The notes below the pieces were generated by a model. The model worked only from the letters and a program-made list of their open reading frames with translations. It was not told where the DNA came from and made no database searches. Below, piece after piece: positions 54,339 to 63,844 of a DNA stretch of 64,000 bases. The DNA comes from Streptomyces sp. NBC_01439 (GTDB lineage Bacteria > Actinomycetota > Actinomycetes > Streptomycetales > Streptomycetaceae): NCBI RefSeq assembly GCF_036227605.1, contig NZ_CP109487.1:5758501-5822500 (forward strand), given 5' to 3'. The stretch's first letter is position 1. Each line of letters opens with the position of its first letter. A program made the position numbers and the translations under genes.

Positions 54339-55715
54339 GTGGCCGCAGATCTTTCGAACATCGTCAAGGCGTATGACGTGCGTGGCGTCGTGCCGGACGA
54401 GTGGGACGAGTCCCTGGCCGAGCTGTTCGGTGCCGCGTTCGTCGAGGTCGTGGGGGCGGCGGTGGGGGCGATCGTGATCGGTCATGACATGCGTCCGTCG
54501 TCGCCGGGTCTGTCGGCTGCGTTCGCGCGGGGTGCGGCGGCGCGGGGTGTGGACGTCACGTTGATCGGGTTGTGTTCGACGGATCAGCTGTACTACGCGT
54601 CGGGTTCGCTCGGTCTGCCGGGTGCGATGTTCACGGCGTCGCACAATCCGGCGCAGTACAACGGCATCAAGTTGTGTCGTGCGGGTGCGGCTCCGGTGGG
54701 TCAGGACACGGGTCTGTCGCAGATCCGTGCGTTGGTGGAGAAGTGGTCCGACGAGGGCGCGCCCGCGATCCCCGGGGGCACCGTCCCCGGCACGATCACG
54801 GAGCAGGACACCCTCACCGGTTATGCCGCGCACCTGAAGGGTCTGGTGGACCTGGGGTCGATCCGGCCGTTGAAGGTCGTGGTGGATGCGGGCAACGGCA
54901 TGGGCGGTCACACGGTCCCGACGGTGTTCGAGGGTCTGCCGTTGGACGTGGTGCCGATGTACTTCGAGTTGGACGGGACGTTCCCGAACCACGAGGCGAA
55001 CCCGTTGGACCCGAAGAACATCGTGGACTTGCAGGCCCGTGTTCTGGCGGAGGGTGCGGATCTGGGGATCGCGTTCGACGGTGATGCGGACCGTTGCTTC
55101 ATCGTGGACGAGCGGGGTGTGGGTGTGTCGCCGTCGGCGATCACGGCGTTGGTCGCGGCGCGTGAGCTGGCCCGCAACGGCGGCACCGGCACGGTGATCC
55201 ACAACCTGATCACTTCCTGGTCCGTCCCGGAGGTCGTCCGCGAGAACGGTGGCACCCCCGTCCGTACCCGCGTCGGTCATTCCTTCATCAAGGAGGAGAT
55301 GGCGAAGACGGGTGCGATCTTCGGTGGTGAGCATTCTGCGCACTACTACTTCAAGGACTTCTGGAACGCGGACACGGGCATGTTGGCGGCGTTGCACGTG
55401 CTGGCGGCGTTGGGTGGTCAGGACGGTCCGTTGTCGGCGTTGGTGGCCTCCTACGACCGGTACGCGGGTTCGGGGGAGATCAATTCCACGGTGGGTGATC
55501 AGGCGGCCCGTCTGGCGGCGGTGAAGGAGACGTACGGCAACGTCGAGGGTGTCGAGCTGGACGAGCTCGATGGTCTGACGGTGACGGCGGAGGACTGGTG
55601 GTTCAACGTCCGTGCTTCCAACACCGAACCGTTGCTGCGGTTGAACGTGGAGGCCCGTGACGAGGCCACCCTGGCCAAGGTCCGCGACGAGGCCCTCGCC
55701 CTCATCCGCGCCTGA
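54339..55715 (+). CDS. manB: Phosphomannomutase/phosphoglucomutase
   Basis: 458 residues from the GTG at 54339, with CAGGAGGG at 54325-54332. It interconverts mannose 6-phosphate and mannose 1-phosphate (and probably the glucose forms). The phosphoserine loop is MFTASHNPAQYNGIKLC (about 105-121), metal loop AFDGDADRC (about 248-256), sugar-binding GGEHSAHYYFKDF (about 338-350) and phosphate-binding RASNTEPLLRLNVEA near the end. Codon use is odd: long stretches favour G- or T-ending codons (ggt, cgt, ttg, tgt) unlike the C-ending codons of all neighbours, alternating with normal patches. Confidence 0.95.
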   Translation: MAADLSNIVKAYDVRGVVPDEWDESLAELFGAAFVEVVGAAVGAIVIGHDMRPSSPGLSAAFARGAAARGVDVTLIGLCSTDQLYYASGSLGLPGAMFTASHNPAQYNGIKLCRAGAAPVGQDTGLSQIRALVEKWSDEGAPAIPGGTVPGTITEQDTLTGYAAHLKGLVDLGSIRPLKVVVDAGNGMGGHTVPTVFEGLPLDVVPMYFELDGTFPNHEANPLDPKNIVDLQARVLAEGADLGIAFDGDADRCFIVDERGVGVSPSAITALVAARELARNGGTGTVIHNLITSWSVPEVVRENGGTPVRTRVGHSFIKEEMAKTGAIFGGEHSAHYYFKDFWNADTGMLAALHVLAALGGQDGPLSALVASYDRYAGSGEINSTVGDQAARLAAVKETYGNVEGVELDELDGLTVTAEDWWFNVRASNTEPLLRLNVEARDEATLAKVRDEALALIRA

Positions 55716-55723
55716 CCGTTTTG

Positions 55724-55850
55724 AGCCCCGCCGGCGTTTGAGGCGCACACGGGGCTGCACCTGGGAGCCGGGCTCCGCCCAATCAAGCCCCGCCGGCGTT
55801 CGAGGCGCGGGGTCCGGGCGGAGCCCGGGGCCCGGCTCCGGGCCCGGTCC
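55724..55850. repeat. Dispersed palindromic repeat (fourth locus, two units)
   Basis: Unit 1 (about 55724-55780) begins AGCCCCGCCGGCGTTTGAGG. Unit 2 (about 55785-55831) begins AAGCCCCGCCGGCGTTCGAG and continues into GCGGGGTCCGGGCGGAGCCC. This is the same family as the elements at 8818, 25588 and 42735, here as a direct tandem pair between manB and the Trm112-like gene. Confidence 0.75.
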
Positions 55851-55934
55851 GACCCGCCCGCACGACACCGCACCGCCGCGAACTCGGCGGTACGCTGACC
55901 TCGCCCCACCCACATGCCCGAAGGGAAACGCCCC

Positions 55935-56120
55935 ATGCCGCTCGAAGCCGGCCTCCTGCAGATCCTGGCCTGCCCCGCCTGCCACTCACCCCTCGAGGAC
56001 AAGTCGGCCGACGAGACGACCCCCGAGCTGATCTGCACCGGCCAGGACTGCGGCCTCGCGTACCCGGTCCGCGACGGCATCCCCGTGCTCCTCGTGGACG
56101 AGGCCCGCCGCCCCGCCTGA
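55935..56120 (+). CDS. Trm112-like zinc protein
   Basis: 61 residues from the ATG at 55935 (AAGGGAAA upstream; an ATG at 55914 is less well spaced). The Trm112/YcaR fold: LLQILACPACHSPLE with CPAC (about 13-16), CTGQDCG (about 35-41) and the closing LAYPVRDGIPVLLVDEA. In bacteria these small proteins are often partners of methyltransferases or appear next to isomerases, as here. Co-oriented with manB, the SIS isomerase and manA. Confidence 0.9.
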   Translation: MPLEAGLLQILACPACHSPLEDKSADETTPELICTGQDCGLAYPVRDGIPVLLVDEARRPA

Positions 56121-56202
56121 CCCCTGCGGCGCCGCACAGGCACACGCAGACGCTGAGACCGATTCCGCCACCCTGGATCCGTCAACACCGCCGGAGGCCG
56201 CC

Positions 56203-57336
56203 ATGCTCGACGAGTCGCTCCTCGACGCACCGGACGATCTCGCCCGCGTCGACCGCCGGGGCCTGCTCCGCGGTGCGGCCGAGGCCGGAGCCAGAGTCCG
56301 TACCGCCGCCCGGCACGCGACCGAGGCCGGTCTCGCCGAGCTGCGCCCCGACGGCCGCCCGCGCTCCGTCCTGATCGCCGGGCCCGGCACCGCCGCCACC
56401 GGCGTCGCCGACCTGCTCGGCGCCCTCGCCGGAGCCTCCGCGCCCGTCATCCGGTTGGATCCCACCGGCGTCGCCCACGCGGCCGGCGCGCTGCGCTGGG
56501 CCCTGCCCGGCTGGGCCGGACCCGTCGACCTGCTGCTCCTCGCCACCACCGACGGCACCGAGCCCGGGCTCGCCGTCCTCGCCGAGCAGGCGTACCGGCG
56601 CGGCTGCACCGTCGTCGCCGTCGCCCCCGAGCGCTCACCGCTGAGCGAGGCGGTGGACGGCGCGCACGGGCTCCTCGTACCGATGGCCAAGGCCCCGTAC
56701 CAGGAGTACGACGAGTCCGCCGCGGCCGGACCCGGCGCCCTGTGGGCCCTGCTGACGCCGCTGCTGCTGCTCCTCGACAAGGTCGGCCTGATCACCGCCG
56801 CCCCCGACACCCTGCAGCTCGTCGCCGACCGGCTCGACCGAACGGCCGAACGCTGCGGGCCCGCCATCGCCACGTACTCCAACCCGGCCAAGACCCTCGC
56901 CGCCGAGCTGGCCGACTCCCTCCCGCTCATCTGGAGCGAGGGCACCGGCGCCGCCCCCGCGGGCCGCCGCTTCGCCGCCACCCTGGCCGAACTCGCCGGC
57001 CGCCCCGCACTGGCCGCCGTGCTTCCGGAGGCCCTGCCCGCCCACGGCATCCTGCTCGCCGGATCCTTCGCCGCCGGAGCCGACCCCGACGACTTCTTCC
57101 GTGACCGGGTCGAAGAGCCCCAGGCCCTTCGCGCCCGCGTCGTCCTGCTGCGCGACCGGCCCGCCGGCGGCCTCACCGCCGCCCCCGCCGCACGAGAACT
57201 CGCCCACAGCCACGACACGGCGATCAGCGAGCTCGAACCGGAGGAGGGCGTCGAACTGGAGCAGCTCGCCGAACTCCTCGCCGTCACGGATTTCGCCACC
57301 GCCTACCTGGCGTTGGCTTCCGGCGGACACAGCTGA
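56203..57336 (+). CDS. SIS-domain protein related to phosphoglucose/phosphomannose isomerase
   Basis: 377 residues. Two SIS-like halves: the first (about 55-160, VLIAGPGTAATGVADLLGAL) and the second (about 215-340), with the C-terminal pattern LPLIWSEGTGAAPAGRRFAATLAELAG and EELEPEEGVELEQLAELLAVTDFATAYLALASG typical of bifunctional phosphoglucose/phosphomannose isomerases. It may interconvert fructose 6-phosphate with mannose or glucose 6-phosphate. The strict active-site glutamate/histidine pair cannot be assigned with confidence, and the next gene (manA) is a classical isomerase, so a supporting role is possible. Confidence 0.78.
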   Translation: MLDESLLDAPDDLARVDRRGLLRGAAEAGARVRTAARHATEAGLAELRPDGRPRSVLIAGPGTAATGVADLLGALAGASAPVIRLDPTGVAHAAGALRWALPGWAGPVDLLLLATTDGTEPGLAVLAEQAYRRGCTVVAVAPERSPLSEAVDGAHGLLVPMAKAPYQEYDESAAAGPGALWALLTPLLLLLDKVGLITAAPDTLQLVADRLDRTAERCGPAIATYSNPAKTLAAELADSLPLIWSEGTGAAPAGRRFAATLAELAGRPALAAVLPEALPAHGILLAGSFAAGADPDDFFRDRVEEPQALRARVVLLRDRPAGGLTAAPAARELAHSHDTAISELEPEEGVELEQLAELLAVTDFATAYLALASGGHS

Positions 57337-57373
57337 GGCGCTGAAGTACCCAGCTCTATCCAGGAAGACGACG

Positions 57374-58531
57374 ATGGACCGCCTGACGAACACGATCCGC
57401 CCCTACGCCTGGGGATCCACCACGGCCCTCCCCGCGCTCCTCGGTGTCGAACCCACCGGTGAGCCCCAGGCCGAGATGTGGATGGGAGCCCACCCGGGCG
57501 CCCCCTCCCACATCGACCGGGGAGCGGGCGAGCGGGCGCTCTCGGACGTCATCGCCGCCGATCCCGAAGGCGAGCTGGGCGCTGCCACCGTCGCCAAGTT
57601 CGGCCCCCGACTGCCCTTCCTGTTCAAGATCCTCGCCGCCGGCGCCCCGCTCTCCCTCCAGGTCCATCCCGACCTGCTCCAGGCCCGGGCGGGCTTCGAG
57701 GACGAGGAGCGCCGCGGGGTCCCGATCGACGCGGACCACCGCAACTACAAGGACCCCAACCACAAGCCCGAAATGATCTGCGCGCTCACCGCGTTCGACG
57801 GGCTGTGCGGCTTCCGCCCGCCGTCGGAGGCCGCGGACCTCCTCGAGGGCCTGGAGGTGGACAGCCTCAAGCCGTACGTGGACCTGCTGCGCGCGCACCC
57901 CGAAGAGGCCGCCCTGCGCGAAATGCTGACGGCCGTACTGACCGCGGACCGCGCCGAAATGGCCCACACCGTGCACGAGGTCGCCGCCGCCGTCACCCGA
58001 CTCGGCGGCCGCTACACCCCGTACGCCACGCTGGTCCACCATTTCCCGGGCGACCCGGGGGTCATCGCGGCGATGCTGCTCAACCACGTCCGACTCCAGC
58101 CCGGCGAGGCGATGTTCCTCGGCGCCGGCGTCCCGCACGCCTACATCGACGGCCTCGGCGTCGAGTTGCTGGCCAACTCGGACAACGTGCTGCGCGCCGG
58201 GCTCACTCCCAAGCACGTGGACGTGCCCGAGCTGCTGAAGATCGCGAAGTTCGAGCCGGGCGACCCGAACCTGCTGCGCCCCGAGGGCGACGACGAGGAG
58301 GTCTACGAGACCCCCATCGACGAGTTCCGGCTCTCCCGCTTCCTCCTCGCGCCCGGCGGCGCCTCCCGCGCGCTCCCGCACGACACCCCGCAGATCCTGC
58401 TCTGCACGGCCGGCTCCCCGCGGGCCGGCGAACTGGCCCTGACTCCCGGCGAGTCGGTCTTCGTACCGGCGGGCGAAAAGGTCGAACTGTCTGGAAGCGG
58501 GACGATCTTTCGTGCCACCGTGGTGGTCTGA
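57374..58531 (+). CDS. manA: Mannose-6-phosphate isomerase, class I
   Basis: 385 residues from the ATG at 57374. Type I phosphomannose isomerase: N-terminal NTIRPYAWGSTTALPALLG, EMWMGAHPGAPS, zinc site LQVHPD (Gln, His) with NHKPEM (Glu) and the later His in LGAGVPHAYIDGLGVELLANSDNVLRAGLTPKHVDV. A C-terminal cupin-like part follows. It links fructose 6-phosphate to mannose 6-phosphate, feeding ManB. It is 37 bp downstream of the SIS gene in one transcription unit. Confidence 0.95.
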   Translation: MDRLTNTIRPYAWGSTTALPALLGVEPTGEPQAEMWMGAHPGAPSHIDRGAGERALSDVIAADPEGELGAATVAKFGPRLPFLFKILAAGAPLSLQVHPDLLQARAGFEDEERRGVPIDADHRNYKDPNHKPEMICALTAFDGLCGFRPPSEAADLLEGLEVDSLKPYVDLLRAHPEEAALREMLTAVLTADRAEMAHTVHEVAAAVTRLGGRYTPYATLVHHFPGDPGVIAAMLLNHVRLQPGEAMFLGAGVPHAYIDGLGVELLANSDNVLRAGLTPKHVDVPELLKIAKFEPGDPNLLRPEGDDEEVYETPIDEFRLSRFLLAPGGASRALPHDTPQILLCTAGSPRAGELALTPGESVFVPAGEKVELSGSGTIFRATVVV

Positions 58532-58604
58532 CGCCGCGCCCCCGCCCACCGGCTGCAACAATGTGCGGCCGGTAGTCAGTGGCTAGGAAGGACACCCTGA
58601 ACCC

Positions 58605-59528
58605 ATGAGCGCGTCGGGCGGTACCAAGGCGATCGTGGCGGCACTCGCCGCCAACCTCGCCATCGCTGTAGCCAAATTCGTGGCGTTCCTCTTCAGCGGA
58701 TCCTCGTCGATGCTCGCGGAAAGCGTCCACTCGGTGGCCGACTCCGGCAACCAGGGGCTGTTGCTCCTCGGAGGCAAGAAGGCGCAGCGCGAGGCGACGC
58801 CGCAGCACCCCTTCGGGTACGGGCGCGAGCGCTACATCTACGCCTTCCTGGTCTCCATCGTGCTCTTCACCGTCGGTGGCATGTTCGCCATCTACGAGGG
58901 CTACGAGAAGATCCACGACCCGCACGAGATCAAGAACTGGTACTGGCCCGTCGGCGTCCTCGTCTTCGCGATCATCGCGGAGTCCTTCTCCTTCCGCACC
59001 GCGATCAAGGAGTCGAACGAGATCCGGGGCAAGCAGACCTGGACCCAGTTCGTCCGGCGGGCCAAGGCCCCCGAACTGCCCGTCGTCCTCCTGGAGGACT
59101 TCGGCGCGCTCGTCGGCCTGGTGCTGGCCCTCGGCGGCGTCGGCCTCGCCCTGCTGACCGGCAACGGGGTCTGGGACGGCATCGGCACCCTGTGCATCGG
59201 CATCCTGCTCATCGTCATCGCGATCGTCCTGGCCGCGGAGACCAAGTCCCTGCTGCTCGGCGAGGCCGCCGGCATCGAGGAAGTCGAGAAGATCAAGGCC
59301 GCGGTGGTCGACGGGGACGTTGTCACCCGCGTGATCCACATGCGCACCCTGCACCTAGGCCCGGAGGAGCTGCTGGTCGCCGCCAAGATCGCGGTCGAGG
59401 GCAACGACACCGCGACCGAGGTGGCCGACGCGATCAACGCCGCCGAGGCCCGCATCCGCGAGGCGGTCCCGATCGCCCGCGTGATCTACCTGGAGCCGGA
59501 CATCTACCGCCCGGAAGCCGCCAAGTAG
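58605..59528 (+). CDS. Cation diffusion facilitator (CDF) transporter
   Basis: 307 residues with about five to six membrane helices in the first ~215 residues and a soluble C-terminal metal-binding domain (about 225-305). The CDF site in helix 2 is MLAESVHSVADSGNQ (HxxxD). Helix 5 carries EDFGALVGLVLALGG. The C-terminal domain has HMRTLHLGPEELLVAAKIAV and EARIREAVPIARVIYLEPD. It exports divalent cations such as zinc or manganese against protons; specificity is not clear. Transcribed alone behind manA, ending in a strong terminator. Confidence 0.92.
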   Translation: MSASGGTKAIVAALAANLAIAVAKFVAFLFSGSSSMLAESVHSVADSGNQGLLLLGGKKAQREATPQHPFGYGRERYIYAFLVSIVLFTVGGMFAIYEGYEKIHDPHEIKNWYWPVGVLVFAIIAESFSFRTAIKESNEIRGKQTWTQFVRRAKAPELPVVLLEDFGALVGLVLALGGVGLALLTGNGVWDGIGTLCIGILLIVIAIVLAAETKSLLLGEAAGIEEVEKIKAAVVDGDVVTRVIHMRTLHLGPEELLVAAKIAVEGNDTATEVADAINAAEARIREAVPIARVIYLEPDIYRPEAAK

Positions 59529-59561
59529 CACCGAGCGGCCACCGAGCCGCCCTGAACGCCC

Positions 59562-59597
59562 GAAGGCCCCCGCGAGCAGCAGCCCGCGGGGGCCTTC
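59562..59597. terminator. Bidirectional intrinsic terminator
   Basis: GAAGGCCCCCGCG and CGCGGGGGCCTTC form a perfect 13-bp stem with a 10-nt loop between the convergent CDF and signal-peptidase-like genes. Confidence 0.85.
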
Positions 59598-59612
59598 CGT
59601 CTCCGTCGTCGC

Positions 59613-60293
59613 CTACGGCTCGTCGACGTGTACGGCGCCCCAGACGGGCCCCGCCGGTACCGGCTGCTTCTTCCGCCGCGCCACGAGCGCGGCGATGCCC
59701 AGCCCGATCCCCACGGGCAGGGCCAGCGTTCCGACGCTCGACGCGGCACCGAGGGCCAGCATCAGTCCGTTCTCCTCGGGGACCTGCACCCCGGTCACGG
59801 CCGACACCGGCAGCGTGCCCTGCTGGAGCTGCGCGTAGTAGCGGGAGTCCGCGGAGTTGCCGCGGTTGTCACCCAAGATGAAGACCCGGCCCTGTGGCAC
59901 CGAGACGGCGAAGGCAAGACCCGGAGCCCCGGGAGCGTTGTCCAGTACGTAGGGTTCTTCGAGCGGCTGCCCGTTCAGGGTCAGGGCGGCGTCCCCCTTC
60001 ACGTAGGCAATGTGGTCGCCCCCCACCGCCACCACGCGCCCGATGTTCGGCCCCGGCCCCTCCCACCCGACGGGGTCGTAGGTGACGACGTCACCGCGGC
60101 GCACCTCGGACGGATCCCTCTTCACCATGACCAGCTCCCCGGTGGGCAGCGTGGGCAGCATGGCGCCGCCCTCATAGCTGTGCACTTTGAACTGACTGAA
60201 CATGAGCGCGATCGCACCGACGTTCAGTCCGACACCCACGATCAGCAGGGCGATCGCCCATATGCCCCGCTTGCGCCCAGGTCTGTTCTTCAT
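59613..60293 (-). CDS. Signal peptidase I homologue lacking the catalytic Ser and Lys
   Basis: 226 residues. N-terminal membrane helix (about 12-33) and SPase I fold: box B reads SYEGGAMLPTLPTGE, where the catalytic Ser of SxMxPTL is Ala (A44). Box C is RRGDVVTYDP, box D is NIGRVVAVGGDHI, where the catalytic Lys is Gly (G85), and box E GDNRGNSADSR is intact. A second membrane helix near the C-terminus (about 178-205) follows. Both dyad residues are lost while the rest is conserved, so it cannot work as a normal signal peptidase; a binding or decoy role is likely. Divergent from sahH. Confidence 0.85.
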   Translation of the reverse strand: MKNRPGRKRGIWAIALLIVGVGLNVGAIALMFSQFKVHSYEGGAMLPTLPTGELVMVKRDPSEVRRGDVVTYDPVGWEGPGPNIGRVVAVGGDHIAYVKGDAALTLNGQPLEEPYVLDNAPGAPGLAFAVSVPQGRVFILGDNRGNSADSRYYAQLQQGTLPVSAVTGVQVPEENGLMLALGAASSVGTLALPVGIGLGIAALVARRKKQPVPAGPVWGAVHVDEP

Positions 60294-60673
60294 GACTCCG
60301 AAACCCCTCCCACCAGTGCGAACGGCCGGAAGAATACGGTCTGGCCGAAACCGCGCGGCGACTGGGTCCCGGCCACCGGATCATGCCCGGTACCCCCAGG
60401 TCGACGCCCCGTCAGGAGCGGCCAGCAACCCCTGCCGGGGCCGGTTCCCGTGAATCAGCACCCGGCTTCTTCCCCGTCCGACTGGGGCTCGCCGCGCCGA
60501 CCGGTGTAGATTCGTGCCCAGTGTCAGGCGTCGCTGCTGATGGCGGGTCGGGCGGTCCCTGCGACCGGCCGAGGGGAGAGAGGACCCCCGACGGACTGTG
60601 CTCGGTGTCCCGTCCCCAGGACGGCGCACGGCCCAGCCGTACCCACCCTCTCGAACCATGAGGAGCAGCACCC

Positions 60674-62110
<1,437 letters not shown>

Positions 62111-62142
62111 TCACCCACTGATCAACCGCGGACGTACCTGAA

Positions 62143-62174
62143 GCAGGCCCCCGGCACATGTGCCGGGGGCCTGC
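62143..62174. terminator. Intrinsic terminator after ahcY
   Basis: A perfect palindrome: GCAGGCCCCCGGCAC, two-base centre AT, and GTGCCGGGGGCCTGC, 33 bp past the stop codon. Confidence 0.85.
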
Positions 62175-62209
62175 CCCGTATCCCCTCCGATCCGAAGAAG
62201 TGTGCGCAC

Positions 62210-62830
62210 ATGCCCCGCGGCCGCTACTCGCTCCACGACCCGCACGACCACACCCCGCTCGGCGAGGAGCACTTCCACTGCGCGCCCGGGCCCTCCGGCT
62301 GGCGCTACGTCTCCCAGCTCACCGGCCCGGACGGGGACCACCGCGGTTCCGTCGACCTGGCGATCGACGAGCTGGGCCGCCCCATCCGCATGGAGGTCAA
62401 CGCCGCGAGCTGGCAGGTGCGCGGCGCCGCCATCGACGGCGTCACCTGGGTCCGTACCGACCCCACCGGCACCGAGGCCACCGAGGGCAACATCGCCGCC
62501 CCCGGCTTCACCGGCACCTCCCCGGCCTTCCTCGTCGCGACGGCCCGGCTGCTGCGCCTGACCCCCGGCGCCCCCGCCACCCGCGTCCGGCTCCTGGCCC
62601 TCACCGACCCGGTCCTGGCACCCCGTACGGTCGACCAGGCCTGGGCCCTCGTAGCCCGCCAGGAACACCCCACGGACAGCGGCCCGCTGCTGGTGGACGA
62701 GTACCGGGTCAGCGCCCTGGACACGGGCGAGGTCCACACGATCCACATCGCCGGGGACGTGGTGCTGTCGGCCCCCGGGATCGAACTCGAACACCTGGAG
62801 ACGCCGCCCTCGGCCTTCGAGGAAGAGTGA
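62210..62830 (+). CDS. Hypothetical protein, 206 aa
   Basis: 206 residues from the ATG at 62210. Soluble, no signal peptide and no membrane helix. The N-terminus is His/Asp-rich (SLHDPHDHTPLGEEHFHC), then alternating strands (WRYVSQLTG, GSVDLAIDELGRPIRMEVNAASWQVRGAAIDGVTWVR) and a second beta half (VRLLALTDP, LLVDEYRVSALDTGEVHTIHIAGDVVLSAPGIELEHLE). No family recognised. It lies after the ahcY terminator and is convergent with the RDD gene, only 4 bp apart. Confidence 0.72.
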   Translation: MPRGRYSLHDPHDHTPLGEEHFHCAPGPSGWRYVSQLTGPDGDHRGSVDLAIDELGRPIRMEVNAASWQVRGAAIDGVTWVRTDPTGTEATEGNIAAPGFTGTSPAFLVATARLLRLTPGAPATRVRLLALTDPVLAPRTVDQAWALVARQEHPTDSGPLLVDEYRVSALDTGEVHTIHIAGDVVLSAPGIELEHLETPPSAFEEE

Positions 62831-62834
62831 CCCC

Positions 62835-63728
62835 TCAGGCGGGCGGCGCGAACCCGCCGGCGCGCGGAGCCGCTACGGGCGCCGCCGGTGCCGCGGGCGC
62901 GGGAGCCGCGTAGGGGACCGGCGCCACGACGGGCACCGGACCCGGTACCGGGGCGGGCCCGGGGCCAGGACCCGCGGCGGCCGGCCGGAACGCCCGGGCG
63001 GCGTCCCGCGACTGCCGCTCGTGCACCACGGCCATCAGGAACGCGGCGGCCGGCACCCCGGCCGGCGGCGGCGCCCCCGTACGCGCCACCAGATCGTCCG
63101 CGAGCCGCACCGCCATCGCGGCGCCCACCTGCGGATCCAACTGGTTCATCCGCGTCAGGTACTGGCGGATCGCCAACCAGAGCCCGTCCGGCACCGCCGA
63201 CAGGTCCAGCCCGGTGAACCGCCCGGCCAGCCACGGCGGCGGCGGAGGCACCGGCATCACCCGGGTTCCCGGCACCCGCTCCCGGACCACCAGCGTCCCC
63301 GCGAACACGTCCCCGAGCCGCCGCCCGCGCGCCGACACCAGCGAGGCGATGCATGCGATCGACCCGAAGGCCAGCAACAGCTCCACGACCCCCATGGCCC
63401 CGCGCACCAGGGCGTGCCGGAACCGGATCGGCCCGCCGTCGTCCCGGACGACCCGCAGCCCGCAGGCGAGCTTGCCGAGCGAACGCCCGTGGGACAGCGT
63501 CTCCACCGCGATCGGCACGCCCACCAGGAACAGCAGGAAGCTCGCCACCGCGACGGCAGCCTGGGCGGCGTCGTCCAGCGAGGCGGTGGCCATGGCCAGC
63601 CCGGCGGAGATGAGCACGTATCCGGTGACGTACACGGCCAGATCCAGGAGGATCGCCAGCCCGCGGCTCGGTAGCCGCGCGGGCCTGAGCCCCAGGACGA
63701 CCGCGTCCCCCGTCACCAGATCGCTCAC
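62835..63728 (-). CDS. RDD family membrane protein
   Basis: 297 residues from the GTG at 63728, where GAGAGG gives good spacing; the upstream ATG at 63743 is possible. RDD domain (about 10-165): R-L-P-S-R-G-L-AILLDLAVYVTGY, GRSLGKLACGLRVVRDDGG, and RGRRLGDVFAGTLVVRE, with three membrane helices. A soluble C-terminal region ends in Pro/Ala repeats (PAPVPGPVPVVAPVP). RDD proteins are envelope membrane proteins of uncertain role, often near stress or division genes; here they pair with the divergent SpoIIM-like gene. Confidence 0.85.
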   Translation of the reverse strand: MSDLVTGDAVVLGLRPARLPSRGLAILLDLAVYVTGYVLISAGLAMATASLDDAAQAAVAVASFLLFLVGVPIAVETLSHGRSLGKLACGLRVVRDDGGPIRFRHALVRGAMGVVELLLAFGSIACIASLVSARGRRLGDVFAGTLVVRERVPGTRVMPVPPPPPWLAGRFTGLDLSAVPDGLWLAIRQYLTRMNQLDPQVGAAMAVRLADDLVARTGAPPPAGVPAAAFLMAVVHERQSRDAARAFRPAAAGPGPGPAPVPGPVPVVAPVPYAAPAPAAPAAPVAAPRAGGFAPPA

Positions 63729-63844
63729 CACAGCACCTCTCATGTGACCTACCCCCCCGCCCCTAAGGCCTCCAGTCTGCCAAGCTGACCACACTAGGAA
63801 TAGGCAGTGGCCAGGGGACCTGGGACAGGGGAGCGGCAAACCGG

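Noticed and set aside
60512..60673. Possible SAH riboswitch in the ahcY leader
   Set aside because: I could not find the conserved core of SAH riboswitches (no GAGGAGCGCUGC-type block with matching helices). The leader length alone is not evidence.
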